DNA of 64,000 bases from Takakia lepidozioides (taxonomy: Eukaryota; Streptophyta; Takakiopsida; Takakiales; Takakiaceae), in NCBI GenBank assembly GCA_030704615.1, contig CM060734.1:11284001-11348000 (forward strand), written 5' to 3'. The position numbers and the translations under genes were made by a program. The notes under the pieces are model-generated. The model ran no database searches. It had not been told where the DNA came from and saw nothing but the letters and a program-made list of their open reading frames with translations. This document shows, one piece after another, positions 34,526 through 47,043 of the stretch (position 1 is its first letter; each line of letters starts with the position of its first letter).

Positions 34526-37500
34526 TTGGAAAAACGAGCAGTGGCTGCACTTGGGGAGTCAATGGCAGACTACAAAATCCAGATGGCTTGCCCCCGGATC
34601 ACACTGGAGGCCTATATCAGGAGGTGGAAGCTCGTTGTCTGGAACAACTGCTTCTTCAGGGAGTTTGAGGGAGACAAATGAATCTCCAGATCCTACGAAT
34701 TCAAAAACCAGTACAACAGCGAGCAAGCAATGAAACGAGTGTTGTACAGGTGTGACCTCCAAGAAACAAATGTGGTATTAGAAGTGTATGTTTCAGTATT
34801 TTTGTGTCGTGTTTTCTATGGAGAATTACGAATATGCAGGTTTTGAGGGAGGTCTGAGGGCTCTGGACATGCAGCCGAGCAACATTGCGTTAACGCAAGC
34901 TTGTATCCCGGCTGCCACGCCAGTGTCTTGATCTTCATGTACATGTGGTTTTGGTTTCACTTTCCTATACCTGGGGGATCCAATGATGTCGTTTTCTGCA
35001 TGTTAAAGGGCAAAAACCGCAAGGCAAATCAACCTTGCGTCAACGCAAGGTTGATGAAGGGCCAGGCTATGTAGGTCTTCCTGTATTCTTGGGCTATTGT
35101 TTGCTGTCGTTTCCAGTTCCGCTGCTGCCAGGATGAACATAAAGTCTGTTTGGAGCTGACACTGTACCACCAAACAGCCTTGCGTTGACGTAACGTTGTT
35201 TGACGGTATAGATTGCTAGAAATGTCCCGCAGAAATAGCCCGATTTCCATACAATTGTAGGAAAGTTAAAGTTATCAAATACCATGGACAGGTTTTACCA
35301 GCAGAGGTATTCAACCTTGCGTCAACGCAAGGTTGAATATCCATACAAACAGATCTTCGGATGGTTGTTTTCTAGCACTGTTTTTCATTTCTTTTGTTCA
35401 TGAAAACAACCTTGCGTTGACGCAATGTTGAATTCCGCTTGTCAAACACTGTCTTTTTTCATGCAACATTATCATACGTGGATCCGCCAATCTACTTTGC
35501 GTCAACGCAAGGTTGATTGGGGATTCCATGTTGTGCATGCGATGGGTTAGGATAATGGGCTTTCCCTCTCGTAAGTGCTCGTTGAAAGTGCACTTCAGCA
35601 GGTTTGGTGTTTTTCTTTTCAGCTCGAATCAACATTGCGTCAACGCAAGGTTTTTTCTGGCTGATAAATGTTAATTTCGACGAGTTATTGATCTGCATTC
35701 CAATACCCTTCTCGTGAGGTGTGACCTATGTGCTGTTCAGATCGAATGACTGTTTGGGTTTTGGGTGTGAGTGATTCAGGTACATGTATCATGTCCTCAT
35801 ACCGGGAAAGTACCGTAGCGATGACCCTGACTTCATCTACTCATGGGCTGACCCCTCCAACGACAAGACAATGTACACAGCTGGTATTGCCAGAGACTGG
35901 AGCAGGGCGCACTTCAGAGACTGTGGGTGGTACCTCGATTTGCCAAAACAGGACACACCATTCGATGAAGTGGTTTTGAGAAACCTTAACGACAACGCCG
36001 CGGCACTTGCCCCGCTTGCTGACAAAGACATTCAGGACAGAATCATTCAAGCTTTGGCTGCAAAAGAGCCTGAGAAATCTGCTACTCCAAAACGGAAGGG
36101 GAAGATTGCCGGGGATCCGAAGGGGAAGGGGAAGAGTGCAGCTCCGCAAGAACAGGGCCCGTCAGAGGTCACCGAAAGACACCCTTCTCCAACTAGGAGG
36201 GATAGGAGAACAACAAAGTCGAGGGAGCAACCTTATGAGGCGAGAGAACATCCATCCAGGGTTTTGGGCCAGTTCCATCGTAAGGTGGTGAATGAAAGTT
36301 TTCTGGCAATGATGGAATCCAGGAAGTCCACATTCAAAGGGGTACCGTTGAAATCATGGGACATGCTTATTTCGTTCCTTACTCAAGTAAGCACATATGT
36401 CTTAACTGTGGTATGAATGATTTTGTTTTGGCAACTTGTTCTGGATTGTCAACGAGATTGATTTCGTGTTGAATTTGGATTAGGCTTGTGACACTGTCTC
36501 TTGTTTTTTGTTACAGGTCACAAAAGGCCAGATTGGGTGAATGGAGTTCAGCAGGCATACGCCACCGACCTTGTGGTGTTGGACATTCCTGACGGTTTGC
36601 CTGTCCCTGATGTGTTGCCTTCCAATACAACCCCCACTTGGAACAAATCGGATTCTCGTTACTGGCAGTGGGCTTTCTCATTCAGCAACAAATTCCTTTC
36701 TGACTCGGGCTTTTCTTCTCATGCAGTCAAAGGACATGTCGGCACAGAGAACTCTTTTCAGCTACATGAAAGCTTCCGGGTTTCGTGTCATCAAAACTTG
36801 GACATGCATCAACACTCTACTTCTTACAAAGGGCGAGTTCCCAGGGCAAAAAGTGAGTTCGTTCCTTTGAATTAAAGTTTCGTGGTTCTTCAGAAAGTGT
36901 CAAAAGTAGGTTGTGTCTTTTTGCTCATGCTCTCTTTGTGATTTTTGGCAGACTTGGGTGTTCGAAGCTTTGTGCCTGGTGAGGGTGCGGAAGGACACTC
37001 TTCCTCCTGGTATTGCTGAGTTCCAGTTGAGGGACCTTGCAGCTCACATTGACCCCACCTGCGAGCCTGTGGAGGATGATGTAATCTTCAATTACGTGGA
37101 CTCGGGTCGAACTACAAAAAGGTCGACTGGTGTCCCTTGGAGAGGTGCCCGGGAGAAATCCCCAGCTTTCATGCAGACTTTGGTGGAGACATGCAGCCGT
37201 CACGGTGGATGAGTGGTTGACATGTCTATTGGCACAGGTGGGGCCCTGAACTCTGTATTTGAAATATGGGCAGTGGGCTTAGGGAAGCCTGTTTTAATTT
37301 CTCGTCTTCGATTTGCAGGAGCATCTTTTCATACGTGCAAAAGCGCTGGAAGGCACTTCTTCGGCATGGAGGCTGATACGGAGCTCTTCTCAAGCGAGCT
37401 TCATCAGCTTGAATCGGACACTACTTCTGCCCCATCCACAGAGGCACTTCTGGAGGAGCCCGAAGCGCCTGAGGAGGATCTCGACGTGGACTCCGATTTT

Positions 37501-37892
37501 GAGTGTGAGTAAGTTCAGCTCTTGTCGTGCAATATATGTTGCATTTCCTTGTGTCATTCCCGTTTGACAGATAGTTGCTTACATTGTCTATTTCTGCATG
37601 ATGACATCTACCGCCATTCCTCTTCTTGCTTTCCAGAGTTCGGCACCAGTCATCGAATCAGCAGACACCTTTCGGTTTCCAAGGATACTACATGACCCCA
37701 AGTCCCCCTAGAGCTTACCGCTTGCCGGTTTACGCGGAAGCATTCGCACGGGTGTTGTCCCAACAAACAATGTATTCGCCTCTCCATGGGGGTCATGGAA
37801 GAAAAAAACGTCGCGGATGGGCTGCTGTGTTCATAGATGATATTGCTGCAGACTCTGGAAGTGGTTCTTTTGAAACCTCCAGTAGTTCGTGA
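34526..37892 (+). pseudogene. Beta-class-like DNA methyltransferase-related gene, copy 1
   Basis: Exons with GT-AG introns: 34526 to about 34782 (in-frame TGA at 34678), 35780-36386, 36527 to about 36849, about 36953-37227, 37319 to about 37506, 37637-37892. The order of landmarks is that of a circularly permuted amino-methyltransferase: LVVLDIPDGLPVP (motif IV position), SRYWQWAFSFSNKFLSDSGF then KASGFRVIKTWTCIN (the helix, GF strand and W segment), PVEDDVIFNYVD, EKSPAFMQTLVETCSRHGG then VVDMSIGTG (motif X then motif I), and SAGRHFFGMEADTELF (motif II). Known beta-class enzymes have DPPY/SPPY at motif IV; here it is DIPD, so catalysis is doubtful. Frameshifts near 36545 and 36705 and a TGA in motif I mark a decayed copy. 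The long basic, Lys/Pro-rich linker lies at 36080-36260. Homology to methyltransferases is my inference from motif order. Confidence 0.6.
34880..35652. repeat. Dispersed palindromes, family 1 (AACCTTGCGT-CA-ACGCAAGGTT)
   Basis: Seven near-copies of a 22-bp palindrome with 10-bp arms and a 2-bp centre lie in the intron between the first two exons of the methyltransferase-like copy 1: 34881-34902, 35031-35052, about 35177-35198, 35313-35334, 35408-35429, 35493-35514 and 35631-35652. Copies 2 and 4 have perfect arms. Spacing is roughly 80-150 bp and the sequence between them is not repeated. Confidence 0.9.
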
Positions 37893-38917
37893 GGTTCATG
37901 TACAGAGGCTTAATAAATTGTGTTTTGGTGTTGCAAACATTGCCAAACTGTTTTTCAAGTTCTTCGCGCGTTCCCGAAAGTACAGTTAGGGATTGCCTGA
38001 GGTAGGTCTTGAGATTCCAGCATTGGAAAATGTTTGTGGGTTGGAATGAATGAATTACTTTGCAAAAAAAGGCTTTGCTGTTAATATTCAATTCTCTAGC
38101 GGACGATCTCCTCATTCCAAAATCATGTCCTCCATCCTAAACCATCCACAAACCTTCCATTGTTCCTCGGCCGTAAAGAATATTAATGTGGGGGCGATGA
38201 AGAGGGTTCAAAAAATAAGGACATAGGCGACAATCGATCCGCGGAAATAGGGGGGGGGGGGCACGGAATTAGGGCCTGTACATGTGGTTGCTTGCTGACG
38301 TGGCGTGAGCCTAGCCAGACTCACGCGCAAGCATTCCCTATGGGAGTCTTCAACTTCAAGCTTAGGAGAGCTATGAGTGGAGGTAGACATCTGATTTCTC
38401 TTTGGGGCACAATAGTGTATTTTGTAGAGCATGCTTTGAGTTGGGGTTTCAATCCCAAGCTTGGGAAGAGCATGTTTATGGAAGTGGCAAGTGCAGGGCT
38501 GGATTAGGAGCTCTAAGAGGTGCACTATGACCATAGAAGGAAGCACTATGAGTGCATGCGATGGCTAGAAGAGGGTATGCCATAGAAAGCTCAATAGCTT
38601 GTTTTATGTTTGTTTCAATAAGTTCCATAGAGAAAGAGAGCTTGTTGTGTGGCAAATAGCTTGCTCAGGGAGTTAGATGCACTCTTGGTGGTCTATGGAT
38701 GCTCAAGAAACCAAGAACAGCACCTCTGGTTGCTCCATAGAAGCCATAGTTCGTTGCAGCAATCACAGAGGCAAAGCGGCGCAAACCCTAGCTTGGGAAC
38801 ACGTGTGAACTTCTTGGGAACTTGAGGGAATGCGTGAGAACGCTTGGGAACGCGTGGAAACGTGTAGGAGCGCGTGGGAACATTGCCTAGGGTTGGGAGC
38901 ACCACCATTGTCCCATC
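37893..38917. other. No gene seen
   Basis: AT-balanced sequence with a 10-11-base G run near 38250. Short frames only. Nothing could be recognised. Confidence 0.45.
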
Positions 38918-39190
38918 GGATGACCTATTGAGCCAGCGGATGAAATCGTGGCAGTGGATGAACTATTGCGCTATCGGATGAAAAATTGTGGCAACGGATG
39001 AAACTGCGTCAGCGGATGAAATCGTGGCAGCGGATGAACTATCGTGCCATCGGATGAAAAATTGCGGCAACGGATGAAACTGCACCAGCGGATGAAATAT
39101 CGCACCAACGGATGAACTATCGTGGTGGATGAAATATCGGACCTGCAGATGAGAAATCGCGGTTTTGGATGAAATTTGGCCAGTGACGGA
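38918..39190. repeat. Minisatellite, ~19-bp unit containing CGGATGAAA
   Basis: GGATGA recurs every 18-21 bp from 38918 (38918, 38938, 38956, 38976, 38996, 39013, 39031 and on) within variants of GCAGCGGATGAAATCGTG, about 13 copies, degenerating towards 39190. Confidence 0.85.
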
Positions 39191-39229
39191 TGAAAAATCG
39201 ACTGACTGTGGATATTTTTGGAGCCTTTT

Positions 39230-39720
39230 GGGGGCTTTTTGAGGACTATTTGGGGTCTATTGAGGCCAACATCTAGTAGGTATTGGGGCCTGCTTTGAGG
39301 ACTATTTGGGGTCTATTGAAGCCAATATCTTGCAGGCTTGTGGAGCCTGCTTGGGGCTGTTTGAAGGACTATTTGGGGTCCTTTGATGCCAATGTTTGGC
39401 AGGCCTGTGGAGCCTTGTGATTGCTGGTTGGAGGACTGTTGGAGGTCCTTGGAGGCCAATACTTGTCAGATTTGAGGAGCTTCTTAAGGGCTGTTGGAGG
39501 ACTGTTGGAGGTCATTGGAGGCAAATACTTGGCAGATTTGAGGAGCTTCTTAGGGGTTGTTGGAGGACTGTTGGAGGTCCTTGGAGGCCAATACTTGGCA
39601 GATTTGTGGAGCTTCTTAAGGGCTGTTTGGAGGACTCTTGGAGGTCCTTGGAGGCCATATTGGGCAGGCTTGTGGAGCCATTGTGAGGGCTGGTTGGAGA
39701 CCTTGGAGGCCACTAATTGG
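39230..39720. repeat. Minisatellite, ~66-bp unit
   Basis: Units containing TGGAGGTCCTTGGAGGCC and GATTTGAGGAGCTTCTTA repeat at about 39441, 39507, 39572 and 39639, with more diverged copies from 39230 to 39420. Frames open on both strands here are artefacts. Confidence 0.88.
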
Positions 39721-40529
39721 CGGGCGCCTAGGGTCTTTTGGTGGACTGTTTGGAGTCCAAGTTTGCGAACTTCTTGAACCTCGGTGGGTCTATGTTAGGG
39801 GCTAATTGAGGGCAGATTTCAGAAGTTCATGGCAATAATTTGAGGGCTCTTGAGAGTTATTTGAGAGGTTATTTAAGGATAGTCTTATCTATTGCTCGAG
39901 CAAGAGTGAGTGTGAAGATAGGGGGGAGTAATGGGATGAGAGCATTCTAGGCTTAGACATTGCTTTAGCTTCTCTTCTCTATAGTCTTCCATCATTCTTG
40001 TAGGCCAAAGCTTTTCCGTAAGCAGAGGCAGAGCTAGTTTGGATAGAGACTTGGTCATCTTGCAGGTTTATTGGAGCCGCAAGGCGATCGATTGATTTAA
40101 GTGTGGGAGGTGTTGTTGTTTGAGTTTCCTGTGTTTGGATCCTCCTCCCACACATGCATGCTTGACTGTACGCCATGCTAGTTTGGTTTGGGCGTTTGCT
40201 TTTATAGGTGGTTGTGCCGGAAATATTGTGGCCGGCCAACCCTAGAGCGTGCTGTCGGTGGTGAGGCTGGGATGATGACCAGCAGACCATAGGAGTGCCT
40301 GCGGTGGATGCAGGTGCAGGTGTAGGTTCAGGTTAGGAACATAGTATTCCAAACCATAAACCGCAACAGGTTCTCTACCCGGTTACCTTGTGGAAAGGGG
40401 GATTAGAGACAAGTTGATAGCCGGTTTGAGTGTGAGTTTTCATCACAGAGGTGCCACCAGTTGTTGATGAGAGTGCCGGTACGAGCACCAGCGATACTAG
40501 TGGGTATACAAGATGAGGTGTGCGGTTTA
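39721..40529. other. Upstream region of the gag-protease element
   Basis: No separate gene. G-rich on the plus strand near the minisatellite. I looked for a matching LTR downstream of 43224 and did not find one. Confidence 0.35.
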
Positions 40530-43224
40530 GGCCAACTTCACCTTCAGTGTCTTCTGAGGAAGGTTCAGACTCGGAGTCAGGAGGATTCTCGCCGAGGGTA
40601 CAAGCCATTTCCTTGCCATTGTTGTGGGATACGATGGAGGAAATGTATGGAGCTACTAAGGGCCACGACGGTACTCTGGAGCTGTGGGCACCATCGAGCT
40701 TGATGATTTCATACAGGAGTTTGATAGTTGGTGTGATTTGTAACAGATGCGCAATCCACAACTGTTTACGCCTTTTATGGCGTGGAAGGGGCTGTTTCAA
40801 CACCTTGAGGGGCCGCCTATGGATGACTACCATGAGTTTAGGTGGGGAAATGAGGTGGAGATTGAGGAGTGGCGACAATATTGGTCACCTAACTATGTTT
40901 CCATCACTAGAGGCACAAGGGCAATGGCGACACCAGCAGCTACACCAACATCCCCAACTGCAAGCACTAGTAGTGGGACAAGTAAAGATGGAGCTGGGAA
41001 ATCCACTCAAGCTCTTGCTGCAGCACCAGCACCCGTGCAAACCTTTAACCCAATTGTGGAGTTCTTCGAGGAGTTGAGGAGAAACTACCAGGGGATAAGG
41101 ACGGAGAAATTGCGAAGCTTGCAAGAGTTCCAGCGCAAGCCTACTGAGAGTTTGAGGGAGGCTTACACGCGCATGAGACGATTGATAAATGTAATCCAAA
41201 GGGTTACGGAAGCTCAAGTGGTCCAATTCTGATATGGGATATTGGACAAGGAGCTGAGGAGAAGGGTGCGGGATGCAACTCTCCTACAAGTGGTCCATCC
41301 CATCTTAGCAAACGTGTTTTTGCTGGCAGAGTGGATAGAGCTCAATATGGTGGAGGAACGAGTGGTCATGGTGGGGTTTGGTAAGGAGACACAACGAAGT
41401 AGGGCTCCTAGCCAACAACAACCACTACCCCAACGTGCTCAAGGCAACAAGGGAGCTCAGGTGAAGCCTAGGGAAGGACAGAGAGGATCTCAATTGCAGA
41501 GGTCACTTCCTTCATTCTTAGGCCAACAACAATCGGGTGTGACATGTTGGGATTGTGGAGGACCTCATATTAAGAGAGATTGCCCGGAGATAGGCAAAGG
41601 GCTGGCAAAGGCACAGCCTACACAACTACAGTGTGGGCATTGTGGCAAGTATGGGCATGAGGAGGCCCATTATTATGACTTCCATCTTGAGCTGCGGCCA
41701 GGCCAGTTCCAAGGGAACAATGGTGGCCGAGGACGAGGCAATGTAGTCTAGAGAGGTAGAGGAGGCAGAGGTTGCGGTGGAGGTCGTAACCAAAACCAGG
41801 GAGCACAAGGTCAAGGTCAAGGTCATGACCAAGGCATGGTGGATAGGCTTGCCCAGCTAGAGCAACGTCTTGCTACCATGGCCACTACTCATGTTGCGCC
41901 AGCTCCAAGGTCTGAGGTTCAAGCCCCACCTGCACAACCTCATATGCCTAGGAAAGACCAGATTGGTATGGGCTTCATGTGTGGAGCCGCACTTGCAGAA
42001 CCATTGCATGTGGACTCTGCAGTTGCTGTCACTCGAGCAGCAACACGTGCTCCTAAGCCAAGAGGAGCAGATGTGGATTTTGATCCACAAAGGGGGGAAG
42101 CAAGTCGATAGACAAGGCTTCCACAGTCTTTCACATTGGCTGAGACAGTGCCAACTACGCCATCGATGGTACCCGCTCGCCCAAGTGTATCAGAGGCAGA
42201 GCCACGAGTGCCATTGGGGAGAGTTGGTGTGGCTCGGGATATGCCAGTGGGTGGTGCTGCAAAGCAAGGTGCAGCCAGTACATTGTTGGGGGCAGCTACG
42301 GTAATTTGCCAAGCTCCATTGTTTTCTGCCACGACAATTGCAATGTCAGGGATGCGGCCAGCTGTAGTGTTTAGACTGGCAGCTGCACTCTGTGAGAGTG
42401 GTGATGTATCGGCACTATCTGCGGGGATAGCGGATAAGGTGCAATGCATGAATGCCCTGGATTCAAGGGTGAAGACAGCCACAGCTGCGCGATGGCAAGC
42501 GGCAGTTGCAAGGTTGCAGGAGTTGCCAGCTAGGCCAGCCATTGATCGCAGTATGGTGACTCCTGGGGTAGTCCTGGTGGACCATCAGGATGGTGTGTTT
42601 CAGTTGGGTGGCCCAACCGGGAGGAGGTATAGGCCACTGCGGGTCTTGTTGGACTCGGGAGCACAACCATTGATGTTGGGAAGAGCACCAATTGCAGGCT
42701 TGGGCCTTACACAGGCGGATCTGGAGCCTTGCCCTTTCCAAATTCAAACATCTTTGGGCGGTTCAGAGAAGGCACGAGGGATTACACGCCATGAGCTCTT
42801 TATTCGATTGCAGCCGGATCATCCTACGGACGGCTGAGTCATGAGAGCTAAAGCCATTGTTACGGACGCGATGTCTTATGATGTGCTTGTTGGTGGGGCG
42901 GTGCTATACCCCATGGGATTCACTCTGGACTTTTGGGAGGAAACGACATCCTACAGGCCGGAATGGCAGTCAGGAGATGGTCGACGTGCACTGCTTTCAG
43001 TGCGGTTTATTGGGAATGTAGCGGTGGATCATAGGAACATGATGCCCACATTGGCTGCATTTTCAGGGGTGGTGGCTTGGGGTGGTGAGCTCTTGGAGGG
43101 CAATAGCTATGCAGATGATAGGCCATCACCTAATGAGGACAAACAATTGGCATACAAGGCTGATTTGTTTCCTCATGTGCTTGTGCATATTCCACTGTGG
43201 GGTAATATCCATTCATTGTTCTAG
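40530..43224 (+). pseudogene. Ty3/gypsy-like gag-protease, one frame with several nonsense codons
   Basis: After an offset 5' piece (about 40530-40690), one frame runs to 43224 with in-frame stops at 40741, 41230, 41749, 42109 and 42835. Landmarks: a Gag-like helical segment with WGNEVEIEEWRQYW and EFFEELRRNYQG; two zinc knuckles, CWDCGGPHIKRDC (about 41551-41590) and CGHCGKYGHEEAHYY; an Arg/Gly-rich tract; a leucine-repeat LAQLEQRLATM; an Ala-rich stretch; and a retropepsin with LLDSGAQPLMLGRAPIAGL (about 42646-42705), followed by the flap-like region and SYDVLVGGAVLYPMGFTLDF. RT, RNase H and integrase are missing. All five stops can be derived from CAA, CAG or CGA by one C-to-T change. Confidence 0.85.
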
Positions 43225-44060
43225 GAAAGCTATTTAGATATCCAATCATTGTCCAAAGAAAATCCACTTCATGTGTGAAGAGTTGGAAAAAACACTTGAA
43301 AACAAAGGAGTAAACTACTTGCTTCATATATTGGAAAAATCAATTTAATTTTTTTCCATGAATTTATTTAGTAATATATCCATTCATTGTTCTACGAAAT
43401 CTATTTAGATATCCAATCATTGTCCGAGGAAAATCCACTTCATGTGTGAAGAGCTGGAAAAAACACTTGAAAACAAACGAATAAACTACTTGCTTCATAT
43501 ATTGGAAAACCCAATTTGTTTTTTATATCCAATTTATTTAGTAATATATCCATTCATTGTTGTAGGAAAGCTATTTAGATATCCAATCATTGTCCGAGGA
43601 AAATCCACTTCATGTGTGAAGAGTTGGAAAAAACACTTGAAAACAAAGGAATAAACTATTTGCTTCATATATTCGAAAAACCAATTTATTTTTTTCCATG
43701 AACTTATTGAGTATTAGATATCCAATCATTGTCCGAGGAAAATCCGCTTCATGTGTGAAGAGTTGAGAAAAACACTTGAAAACAAACGAATAAACTACTT
43801 GCTTCATATATTGGAAAAACCAATTTATTTTTTTCCATGAATTTATTTAGTAATATATCCATTCATTGTTCCAGGAAAGCTATTTTCCAGGAATTTGCAG
43901 GGACCAAAAGTACATATCTCCCCCCGTAGGTCCAAAAATCATGAGAAGAAGCCGGTGCACCCCTACTATACAGATATCCAATCATTGTCCTCGGAAAGCC
44001 AACTTCATGTGTAAAGAGTTGAAAAAAATACTTGAAAACAAAGAAATAAACTATTGAAAA
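43210..44060. repeat. Satellite-like tandem repeat, ~170-bp unit
   Basis: Units with ATCCAATCATTGTCC, CTTCATGTGTGAAGAGTTG and CCATGAATTTATTTAG repeat; ATGTGTGAAG occurs at 43271, 43442, 43612 and 43751 with a diverged copy at 44007. Intervals are 171, 170, 139 and 256 bp, so some units are deleted or interrupted. A further isolated unit lies at about 44875-44990. It begins inside the last codons of the gag-protease frame. Confidence 0.88.
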
Positions 44061-45004
44061 ATTCAATTGATTTTTTTCGTGAATTTATTTAGTAATATAT
44101 CCATTCATTGTTCCAAGAAGGCCCACTTTGCTATTTTCCACAAATTTCCAGCGACCATGAGTGAACCGGTATATAGGTCCAACCCGGGTATCAATACTGA
44201 TATCAACCCGGGTAGGTAATACCATACCCGGGTGGTAGGTAGGGTGGCCAATACCATACTAGAGGCAATATATACCTTGCACTATACTATGGTTTATACC
44301 ATACACGTCTGGTATAGCAATAGACAAGATTGGTATTGATACCAGTATTGCTGCTATGTGAGCCTCCAAAGGCACATTAGGTGTATGTATGGAGTTAGTG
44401 CAAGGGAATTCAAGGGCATTTTGGCATTTATGGCATCTACTTTATACTCATGTGCAATGTGCAAAAATACATGTATGGTATGGTATATTTTAGCAATGTG
44501 CAATGTGTATGAGCAATGTATTTGGTATGTGCATTGTGTTGTAATTGTGATCCATTGTGAAGGCCAATTCTTTTTCTCAAGTTATTGAATATTTTCTTGA
44601 ATCTACTAAATATTTCACGGCCCCCTTACCCCAATACTAGGACCACAACAGTACTGGGAAATGTGGGCCCTTGTGATACCAGGACCAGTCTGGTATCATA
44701 TTTTCGCAATACTAGTCCAACACTGGTGTGAACACTTGATTTTGTACCTAGGCTCTTGGACTATATAATACGTGAACAGTCATAGTGTGGACTGTGTCGT
44801 TGAGCACATACTATACAGTCATCTTATATTCCAGACCCAAGTAATTTTTTTTATGAATTTATCAAGTATAACAGATCAAATCATTGTCCGAGGAAAGCCC
44901 TTTTTGCTATTTTTCACGAATTTCCAGCAACCATGTGTGAAGAGTTGAGAAAAACCCTTGAAAAAAACCAAACAAACAACCTTGCTTCATATATTGAAAA
45001 AACC
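44061..45004. other. AT-rich region with GGTATACC-like and CCCGGG motifs, no gene
   Basis: 44170-44350 is dense in variants of GGTATAGCAATAC and CCCGGGTRG, giving many small dyads. 44875-44990 holds a stray satellite unit. Short frames have no support. Confidence 0.45.
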
Positions 45005-45560
45005 AATTATTTCCAGGGCGTCGCATGCAAGGACTTGGCCAAACTGGCAGTCCTTGGGTCGCACTGCGACGCCTGAGGCGTCGTTTTCAAAGCAACGAAA
45101 GCAGCATCGCTATATAACAACGACGCTTTTGCCCCCAAGACTGACGCTACAACGCCTCAGGCGTCGCAGATATGGACTTAGCCAAACTGGCAGTCAAAGA
45201 GATCGCACTGCGACGCTCGAGGCGTCATTCCTATTGCGACGCCGTATAACAATGACATTTTTTTCCCCAAGATTGACCCATGCGACGCCCCAGGCGTCGC
45301 AGATATGGACGTCGCCAAAATGGCAGTCCCTGGGTCGCTCTGCGACGCTCACGGCGTCGCAGAATGTGCGACGGCAGAGGCGTCGCTATCTAACTGCGAC
45401 GTTCTTGCCCTACGAGACTGAACCTGCAACGCCCTGAGTGTCGCAGCTAGGGACTTGGCCAAATTGGCTGTCCCTTTGCCGCCTTGCGACGCGTCAAGCG
45501 TCGCAAGAATCTGCTGCGACGCTCCCGGCGTCGCAAAAACCGCCGCGGCGGTGGCGTCGC
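45005..45560. repeat. Dispersed palindromes, family 3 (GCGACGCC-NN-GGCGTCGC)
   Basis: About ten imperfect copies of a palindrome with 8-9-bp arms and a 2-3-bp centre: near 45066, 45149, 45209, 45281, 45341, 45367, 45425, 45485, 45515 and 45541. Each is CpG-rich. A conserved spacer containing ACTTRGCCAAACTGGCAGTC recurs at about 45035, 45177, 45311 and 45453, so there is also a longer unit of about 135 bp. Confidence 0.85.
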
Positions 45561-47031
45561 ACGGGAAATGGGGCACGGGGGGTTGGGCATCGCTAACCCC
45601 CTCCCCCCCCCCCCTTTTTTTTTTGCAGTAGTGGCAAATGGTCTGGGCTTTCCCCTCACCCGAAGCCCAAGCCCCCTTGGGGGCCTTAGTCCCGGTGAAT
45701 TCACTGTTGCGACCAACAACCAGAGACACTAGCTCGAGCACCCCGTGCAGGCCAATCCCCGCCCCTGAACACCTCTGCGTCCTTCTTTACTCAGGGAGAG
45801 ACCTCACCCCCCCTCCCTACACTTAAATCTTTCTGTTTCCCCACATTGCACAAAGTCTTATCACGCCTAAATTATCTACCGACATCATCATCTAATGCAA
45901 AATATTTCTATCTCAGATGGGGCCCCAGCACTGGCCAACATCACTCCTCTCAACCACTCATACCCCCCCTCATCGCTCTCTGCTGACCACGACGGACTCC
46001 ACCAACAAATCACTACCCGTCAGTCTCCATCTACGATACCACAGTCTATCCAGCAAGATATAACACAGCTCCATCTCTGTCAATCGAAGTTCAAGCTTTG
46101 CCCACCACATCACCCCTCTGACCAATCTCTCAGCCCATCTTCTCTGCACTTGGTACCCTCCCCCTCAATTACTCTGGATTCTTACTCCTGCCTTGGATTT
46201 AGTACATAATCCCTTCGTTCTTCTCTTCCCTCTACCCACCAGGCTTGCTGGAAATCCCAAACCAGACATGTCTATTATATAGCATAATAGATTATTCCGC
46301 ACCATCCCCACTCACTCGTACACTACCACTCACCCCTTACTCAATATTTGCCACTGCTGGGCAGCTAAGCTCCTATCCTATGTAGCACTCAGCTCACCAC
46401 TACCTCACCACACAATGCCACACACCAATTCATTAACATCACCTCACTATTCTAACCTCTCCATGTCCCTATTCAGCATGAAGCCTATACCCACGAGCGG
46501 TTCCCTTCCACACACACATACCGAGGTACAGGCACCCACTATTCCATCATATTACAAGGTACTGTCTCTACACAATCTGCTTCCACTCCCCCACCAACCA
46601 CAGACTGATATATGTTATGTCACCAGTAATCTGTCTTTGTCTAAGCTGTTTGCCTTCCTACAATCACATCTCTACCTCCACCCATATAACAATGCAACAT
46701 CCTCATCTACTTATGCAACCCAATTAACTTATTGCCCCTGTACTCACTCTAAGTTGCCTCTATTTCCTGCAACTACAGACTCAGATTCTTACCCTCAATG
46801 CACGACAAGCTGCTCAACGAAGAGCTACGCCACTTGTCGGCTACATGGATCTGTCACAACCACATGCCTCATACACAAGGGCTGGTTTTCTCTATATGTA
46901 AATGTTTTCTCAAACACATTTCATTACTATCAGTTCCATGAGCTGCTTACGTCTCCACATTTTTTCTACCAGCTCCCTGAGCTGAGTCCACTTCTCCACA
47001 CGTATTCTCAGCTCCTTGAGCTACACACCAC
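45561..47031 (+). other. G-depleted sequence resembling LINE 5' region; degenerate ~45-bp repeats
   Basis: From about 45700 the plus strand is C/A/T-rich and G-poor, as in 5.7-13.3 kb, and is probably another piece of that LINE family, though no endonuclease or RT is present. Long open frames (45895-46209, 46415-47281) follow from the G shortage and show no domain. CAGCTCCYTGAGCTRCACACC recurs with ~45-bp spacing from 46960 to 47410, interrupted by the SINE. Confidence 0.4.
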
Positions 47032-47043
47032 TAAGCAAAAACA

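Noticed and set aside
39369-39777. Long frames on both strands across the 66-bp minisatellite
   Set aside because: Openness follows from the repeat unit lacking stops in several frames.
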